64,000 nt of DNA from positions 806,001 through 870,000 of the forward strand of contig NZ_JADBEJ010000004.1 of NCBI RefSeq assembly GCF_014873915.1, given 5' to 3'. This stretch comes from Amycolatopsis roodepoortensis (lineage in GTDB: Bacteria; Actinomycetota; Actinomycetes; Mycobacteriales; Pseudonocardiaceae). A program made the position numbers and the translations under genes. Within the stretch, counting starts at the first letter, position 1. Every line of letters starts with the position of its first letter. The notes under the pieces are model-generated. The model had not been told where the DNA came from and searched no databases. It was given only the letters and a program-made list of their open reading frames with translations. Positions 60,501 to 64,000 of this stretch are shown here, one piece after another.

Positions 60501-61232
60501 GAGCGGCTGCGGGGCGAGGTCTCCTTCAAGGATGTCGATTTCGCTTACACCGCAACGGATGATCCCGCGCTCAAGCAGCTGACGCTGGAGGTCGCGCCCG
60601 GGGAGACCGTCGCCTTGGTCGGTGCGACGGGCGCCGGGAAGTCGACGGCGGTGAAGCTCGTCGCGCGTTTCTACGACGCGACAGCCGGTGTGGTCCGGAT
60701 CGACGGCACCGACATCCGCGAGTACGACCTGGGCGCCCTGCGCACGCGAATGGGCGTGGTGCCCCAGGAAGCGCATCTGTTCTCGGGGACCGTCGCGGAC
60801 AATGTGCGCTACGGCAGGCCTTCCGCGACGGACGCGGAGGTCGAGGAAGCGGTGCGGTCCGTCGGCGCGCTCGACGGTGTCGCCGCGCTTCCGGCCGGTT
60901 TCCACCAGCCCGTCGGTGAACGCGGACGGTCTCTTTCGGCCGGGCAACGGCAACTCGTCGCCCTCGCCCGCGCCGAACTCGTGGACCCGGACGTCCTCCT
61001 GCTCGACGAGGCGACCGCGGCGCTGGACCCGTCCACCGAAGCCGCCGTCCTGCGCGCGACGGAACAGCTCGCGCGCCGCCGCACGACCTTCGTGGTCGCG
61101 CACCGCCTCGCCACCGCCGCCAAGGCGGACCGGATCGTGGTGCTGGACCACGGCCGGATCATCGAACAGGGCACGCACGCGGACCTGGTCGCGGCGAACG
61201 GCCACTACGCGCGCCTTTGGTCCCTCGGCTGA
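57510..61232 (+). CDS. fused ABC multidrug exporter (two TMD-NBD units in one chain)
   Basis: A 1240-residue protein formed by two complete ABC-exporter halves in tandem. Half 1: six helices, then Walker A GTAGSGKST (about 390), signature LSGGQRQRLGLARAL and Walker B DDATSAID, where Asp replaces the catalytic Glu. Half 2: helices from about residue 680, then Walker A GATGAGKST, signature LSAGQRQLVALARAE and Walker B DEATAALD. This asymmetry, one degenerate and one consensus ATP site, is typical of heterodimeric exporters such as TmrAB or BmrCD. TAGGCT lies six bases before the GTG. Confidence 0.9.
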   Translation: MTTAPPRPRQASPARETAPAPTGGWIRRLAASCWKHPWLVVLSLGAAIIGVGLQAAGPLLIREALDDAVAGDTSRLGLLAAVMAVLQVLTFGNAFARRYVGGRLALDVQHDLRRQVFGAVSRLDGGKQDALRTGQVASRAISDLQLVTSVLMQVPLSAGSVIFALLSLGAMLWMSPTLTLIAMVVAPAIAIIMAVSRKRLFPATWAAQQRAADVAQQVEETVTGVRVVKGFGQEAREVAKLEKTAKKLFAERMRAARLSSLPTATTAALPAAGQVAVLAVGGVLALKGEVSLGTFLAFATYLSILIGPARMISSLVVQAQLTRAGAERVNELIDAQPDVVDSPDAQPLPEGPLGVRLEDVSFGYTRSDPVLDGLTLEARPGETLALVGTAGSGKSTISLLLPRFYDVHSGSVQVGDLDVRDVRQRDLRSVIGVVFEEAFLFSSSVRDNIAYGRPDASDEEIRAAARAAEADEFIQRLPDGYDTLVGERGLTLSGGQRQRLGLARALMTDPRVLVLDDATSAIDTVTEAAIHDTLRSVTASRTTLLIAHRRSTLALADRIAVLDKGRVVDVGTEEELLARCPLFRELVAGPGDDVEEPHRCEGLDCGPAGITPALWPEQDKADELAGERKGSGGEWDVDLPPSQELIDGVRKLPPATDVPRLPGTDVTAPEPKFRLGRLLKPVRAPLAVVIGLVAADALATIAMPALYQYGIDSGVRAGAEAVIWLAAGIGALVILTDWLVVYLQTRMTARVGETVLYSLRVRSYAHLQRLGLDFYERELSGKIMTRMTTDVDALSTFLQTGVAQAVVSALTLVGIAAALMITDIGLAAYALAVLPILIVATVIFRRASSKAYTEARERVSVVNADMQENVNGLRVAQAYTREERTAEKFASRSDEYRRSRLRAQRYVATYFPFAAMLSGLAEVVVLIVGANRVAAGTLSAGVLVAFLLYLGQFFSPIQQLSSVFDGYQQARVGLTRIGDLLRTPTSVPAAENPVPVPERLRGEVSFKDVDFAYTATDDPALKQLTLEVAPGETVALVGATGAGKSTAVKLVARFYDATAGVVRIDGTDIREYDLGALRTRMGVVPQEAHLFSGTVADNVRYGRPSATDAEVEEAVRSVGALDGVAALPAGFHQPVGERGRSLSAGQRQLVALARAELVDPDVLLLDEATAALDPSTEAAVLRATEQLARRRTTFVVAHRLATAAKADRIVVLDHGRIIEQGTHADLVAANGHYARLWSLG

Positions 61233-61279
61233 GCGTGAAGGACGGTCGTGTCTCAGGTACCTCCTTCGCGTGACTGAAC

Positions 61280-61342
61280 GGACGACACACGTGCTGGGAG
61301 GGACGGCACACGTGATCGGGCGGTCGACTCGTGGCGGAACCA
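61280..61342. repeat. inverted copies of the 21-bp repeat
   Basis: Three copies with 21-bp spacing start at 61280 (GGACGACAC), 61301 (GGACGGCAC) and 61322 (GGTCGACTC). They run opposite to the six copies at 61353-61478, so the whole forms an imperfect inverted array. It begins 48 bp after the stop of the fused exporter gene. Confidence 0.65.
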
Positions 61343-61352
61343 CGCCACGCTC

Positions 61353-61478
61353 GTGTCGTCCGCCCAATCACACGTGTCGTCCGTTCAGCCACGCGTGTCG
61401 TCCGTTCAGCCACGCGTGTCGTCCCCCTGATCACACGTGTCGTCCGTCTGATCACCCGTGCCGTCCGCCCAATCACGC
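61353..61478. repeat. six tandem copies of a 21-bp repeat
   Basis: GTGTCGTCC-type units start at 61353, 61374, 61395, 61416, 61437 and 61458, exactly 21 bp apart with no spacers. Most carry CCGTTCAGCCACG or CTGATCAC-type tails. Two central copies match exactly. Together with the inverted copies they could form a long hairpin in transcripts from either strand, in the gap between convergent genes. Confidence 0.75.
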
Positions 61479-61520
61479 GAAACTGCCGTCACCCACCCGG
61501 AAACGCGGCTCCGGCGGAGG

Positions 61521-61574
61521 CGTTGCGAAAGCCACTTTCGCAACCTTCAACGTTGCGAAAGTGGCTTTCGCAAC
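61521..61574. repeat. nested palindrome, copy 2 of an identical 54-bp element
   Basis: Identical base for base to 46046-46099, including the CTTCAAC spacer. Arms 61521-61544 and 61552-61574. It lies 16 bp before the stop of the minus-strand gene at 61590 and 289 bp after the fused-exporter stop. Confidence 0.85.
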
Positions 61575-61589
61575 CACCGCCAACGCCGC

Positions 61590-61901
61590 TCACGCAGCGA
61601 CGAGGTCCAGCTGGAATTGCGCCCCCGGAGCCGACGGCTCCCACCCACGAGCCAGCGCCAGCCGGATGGCCCGTTCGACATCCGAAGGCAGCACGGCCTT
61701 CGACGGCACCCCCATGTAGTTCAACGGGTGCGCGTGATCCGTCCGGACCACCAGCACCGCACCCCGCGCGTCCTCCAATTCCACCCCGTACGAAAGGAAA
61801 CACCCACCGTCCTGTGCGTAGGTGGGCTTCCGCCGGACGATCCACCGGTAAGCGGCGTCGTCGACGACGATCCGTCGCGATCCCTTGCGCAGCAATGCCA
61901 T
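61590..61901 (-). CDS. small conserved hypothetical protein
   Basis: A 103-residue protein of unknown function (MALLRKGSRRIVVDDAAYRWIVRRKPTYAQDGG). A start at 61901 is preferred because an upstream extension to 61997 would run into the divergent gene. It is followed by the nested palindrome at 61521. It has the look of a small basic regulatory or nucleic-acid-related protein, without a recognised motif. Confidence 0.6.
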   Translation of the reverse strand: MALLRKGSRRIVVDDAAYRWIVRRKPTYAQDGGCFLSYGVELEDARGAVLVVRTDHAHPLNYMGVPSKAVLPSDVERAIRLALARGWEPSAPGAQFQLDLVAA

Positions 61902-61975
61902 GAAGCCAGCATGAACCGGCGGGCAAGGGAATTTCGGTCGCCCGCATCCAAAGCAGCTGTCACGCTGTACGGGAA

Positions 61976-62545
61976 ATGAAAGAAGAGATCCCGGCACGGC
62001 AGATCCGCGCCGTACACACCGAAACCACGATCCGCGTCTATCAGGCGTACTCGCCGGCCATCGCCGACGCCGCGCTGAAGGCGGGCACCTTCGTGCCGCC
62101 GTTCAAACGCGAACGCATGACCTGGATCAAGCCGTCCTTCCTCTGGATGGCGTACCGCTGCGGCTGGGCGGCGAAGCCCGGCCAGGAGCGCGTACTCGCC
62201 CTCGACATCACTCGCGAGGGTTTCGCCTGGGCGCTCGAACACGCGGCGCTCAGCCACTACGACCCCGACGTCCACCCCGACCGGAAGACGTGGCAGGACG
62301 AGGTCAAGGCCAGCCCGGTCCGCATCCAGTGGGATCCGGAACGCGGCATCCGGCTCGGCGCGCTGAAGCACCGTTCGCTCCAGATGGGCCTGAGCGGCGA
62401 AGCCGTCGATCGCTATGTCGACAAGTGGATCACGGCGGTCACCGACGTCACCCCGCTCATGCGCGAGGTCGGCGCCCTGGTCGCGGCGAACCGCATCGAA
62501 GACGCCGAAGCCCTGCTACCCGCGGAGCGCCCGTACCCCGGCTAA
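61976..62545 (+). CDS. DUF4291 family protein
   Basis: A 189-residue DUF4291 protein of unknown function. The family blocks are IRVYQAYSPAIADAAL, RMTWIKPSFLWMAYRCGWA, and VRIQWDPERGIRLGALKHRSLQMGL. Conserved polar residues suggest an enzyme or nucleic-acid-related activity, but none is known. It ends 4 bp before the stop of the convergent gene at 62542. It is divergent from the small gene at 61901. Confidence 0.82.
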   Translation: MKEEIPARQIRAVHTETTIRVYQAYSPAIADAALKAGTFVPPFKRERMTWIKPSFLWMAYRCGWAAKPGQERVLALDITREGFAWALEHAALSHYDPDVHPDRKTWQDEVKASPVRIQWDPERGIRLGALKHRSLQMGLSGEAVDRYVDKWITAVTDVTPLMREVGALVAANRIEDAEALLPAERPYPG

Positions 62546-62808
62546 GGCCGCCACTTGAGGCCGCTCATCCCGGCGACCTCGAGGTCCTGGGGCGAAGCCC
62601 AGCGGACGGTCCCCGGCCGGACGTGCACCCCGGCCGTCACCGTCCAGTCCGGCTCGTCGGGCTCGACGTGCTCCATCTCCTTGAAGTCGTCGAGCGTCGG
62701 CCAGACCGCCGAGCACGAGTCGCACATCAGCACGACCTTGCCGGACTCGGTGACCAGCGGGCGCACGCGCCCCTCGTCCCAGAACGACGGGCACTCGTCG
62801 AGCCACAT
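62542..62808 (-). CDS. small hypothetical protein with a CxxC pair
   Basis: An 88-residue protein (MWLDECPSFWDEGRVRPLVTE, VVLMCDSCSAVW). The MCDSC motif and an earlier Cys suggest partial zinc-ribbon character. The start at 62808 is the most reasonable; the frame is open to 63087 but that part is not protein-like. It overlaps the DUF4291 stop by 4 bp. Function unknown. Confidence 0.6.
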   Translation of the reverse strand: MWLDECPSFWDEGRVRPLVTESGKVVLMCDSCSAVWPTLDDFKEMEHVEPDEPDWTVTAGVHVRPGTVRWASPQDLEVAGMSGLKWRP

Positions 62809-63169
62809 CGGCTGCCACCACCTCGCGGGCGATCGGCGGCCGGCACGACACCGGCCGCATCCTCCACCCAGCGAAACCCCCCGACGTGAACTCCAGGCTG
62901 TCCGGGCACGACGACCCAGCCAACCTTTACCGACGGGACAGTGACCTGACCTGCACGGACGGTGAAAGTGACAGCAAAGGTCCCTTGCTCCCCCGCCGGA
63001 GGCGGACCGGGCCGGATTTCGGTCTCTTGATCGAGACAGTGACCCATCACCTAGTGCGCCACGCCTCACACAGGCCAGTTCCATCACACGGCTGCGACCG
63101 AGGGGGTTAGCCTGGTAGGCGCATCAGCGGTGTTCAAGATCTCGAGACGGATAGAGGCGAGTCCAAGCC
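62809..63169. other. intergenic region upstream of the 2-oxoglutarate decarboxylase gene
   Basis: A 361-bp gap between divergent genes. It contains AGCAAAGGTCCCTTGCT at 62973-62989, identical to the palindrome at 4197-4213, but here it is not at a gene 3' end. Otherwise only promoter sequence for the plus-strand gene is likely. No coding sequence or tRNA was recognised. Confidence 0.5.
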
Positions 63170-64000
63170 GTGTCCAGCAGCAGCCCTGCGTCACAATTCG
63201 GCCCCAACGAGTGGGTCGTCGAGGAAATGTACGACCAGTTCCTTGCCGACCCCAGCTCAGTCGATGCCGCCTGGCACGACTTCTTCGCGGACTTCAAGCC
63301 AACGCAGGACGCGCAGGCGAAGGCTGACGACGCACGTCAGACCTCTGCGGAGGGAAGCGCGGACGCCAACGGCCAGGCCGCCAAGCCGACGCCGCAGACG
63401 GTCCGCAACGCCGAGTCCGCCGCGAAGCAGACCGCCCCGGCGAAGGCTGCGCCGAAGACGGCCCCGAAGACCGAGGCGAAGGCGGCGGCGCCCAAGGCCG
63501 CGCCCAAGGCGGCCGAGAAGACGGCCGAGAAGGCCCCCGCCAAGCCCGCCGAGAAGGACGCCGAGCCGGAGTCGAAGCAGCTCCGCGGCGCCGCGGCGGC
63601 GATCGCGAAGAACATGGACGCCTCGCTGTCCGTGCCGACGGCCACGAGTGTGCGCGCCGTCCCGGCGAAGCTGATGGCCGACAACCGCATCGTCATCAAC
63701 AACCACCTCAAGCGCACGCGCGGCGGCAAGATCTCCTTCACGCACCTCATCGGGTACGCGATGGTCCGCGCGCTGAAGAACTTCCCGAACATGAACCGGC
63801 ACTACCAGCTGATCGACGGGAAGCCGTTCGCGGTCACGCCGGAGCACGTGAACTTCGGTCTCGCGATCGACATGAAGGGCAAGGAAGGCGCCCGCACGCT
63901 CGTCGTGGCCTCCATCAAGGCCACCGAGAACATGACCTTCATGCAGTTCTGGCAGGCCTACGAGGAGATCGTCAAGAAGGCCCGCAACGGCAAGCTGACC
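63170..64000 (+). CDS. kgd: multifunctional 2-oxoglutarate decarboxylase/dehydrogenase (Kgd/OdhA), 5' part
   Basis: The first 277 residues of the actinobacterial fused E1/E2-type 2-oxoglutarate dehydrogenase component; the gene runs past the window. Residues 1-40 ([33 protein letters not shown]) are the E1 N-terminal helix. An Ala/Lys/Pro-rich linker follows (about 45-138), then the acyltransferase (E2-catalytic) domain starts near 150 ([37 protein letters not shown]). The lipoyl domain is missing, as in the Kgd family, and the TPP domain lies downstream. It works in the TCA cycle. GTG start at 63170. Confidence 0.9.
   Translation, partial: MSSSSPASQFGPNEWVVEEMYDQFLADPSSVDAAWHDFFADFKPTQDAQAKADDARQTSAEGSADANGQAAKPTPQTVRNAESAAKQTAPAKAAPKTAPKTEAKAAAPKAAPKAAEKTAEKAPAKPAEKDAEPESKQLRGAAAAIAKNMDASLSVPTATSVRAVPAKLMADNRIVINNHLKRTRGGKISFTHLIGYAMVRALKNFPNMNRHYQLIDGKPFAVTPEHVNFGLAIDMKGKEGARTLVVASIKATENMTFMQFWQAYEEIVKKARNGKLT

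Noticed and set aside
61270-61478. CRISPR array
   Set aside because: The 21-bp units are contiguous with no unique spacers, and no cas gene is present.
61159-61719. A protein with 7-residue repeats read through the 21-bp array
   Set aside because: The frames on both strands read through the repeats and overlap real genes. They have no start with a ribosome site, and the repeat region lies in a gap between convergent genes.

Overview
The window is high-GC actinobacterial DNA, most like a Pseudonocardiaceae chromosome such as Amycolatopsis. This rests on gene content (N-terminally extended actinobacterial 2-oxoglutarate decarboxylase, DUF4262, DUF3761 and DUF3830 proteins, an accD1-accA1-fadE leucine-type operon), frequent GTG starts, and tight GTGA/ATGA overlaps between genes. 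The assignment comes from protein character and not from a database search. No rRNA, tRNA, CRISPR array, insertion sequence, prophage or replication origin was seen. It looks like ordinary chromosome rich in catabolic genes.

Layout. 1-1361: end of a PQQ cofactor cluster (pqqE 3' end, pqqB). 1358-4175: aldo/keto reductase, then an ArsR-MFS operon. 4227-18175: a catabolic island with an amidase, a D-2-hydroxyacid dehydrogenase, two maleate-isomerase/arylmalonate-decarboxylase family proteins, a GntR/FCD regulator, a D-malate/tartrate-type dehydrogenase, a semialdehyde dehydrogenase, a GABA-type aminotransferase, a DUF3830 protein, a GlcD-type oxidase and a TPP enzyme. Three copies of the palindrome GATTGTCRACAATC sit on the promoters of this island and tie most of it into one likely GntR regulon. 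18223-26500: an MFS exporter, a lipoprotein, an ArsR-SRPBCC-SDR operon, a two-component system and an MMPL protein. 26577-43564: fatty-acid and branched-chain acyl-CoA metabolism (fadB, fadA, a double-TetR regulator, LtrA, three acyl-CoA dehydrogenases, a PHA-synthase-like protein, accA1/accD1), interrupted by SDR, GNAT and map genes. 43712-50079: SGNH lipase, TetR, metX-metY, PadR and two VOC proteins. 50116-54754: PucR regulator, a quinone oxidoreductase operon and alanine dehydrogenase. 55350-61232: an ABC-2 pair and a fused ABC exporter. 61590-64000: small proteins and the start of the 2-oxoglutarate decarboxylase gene (kgd).

Two genome-wide themes stand out. First, gene 3' ends carry a family of nested palindromes, in which each arm of a long inverted repeat is itself a small palindrome with a GAARG-N3-CYTTC core. 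One 54-bp version occurs identically at two loci 15.5 kb apart, and both loci also carry a 21-bp-period tandem repeat. Second, many genes, especially regulators, have a -10 hexamer exactly six or seven bases before the start codon, which predicts leaderless mRNAs. Several of these promoters are overlaid by clean palindromic operators.
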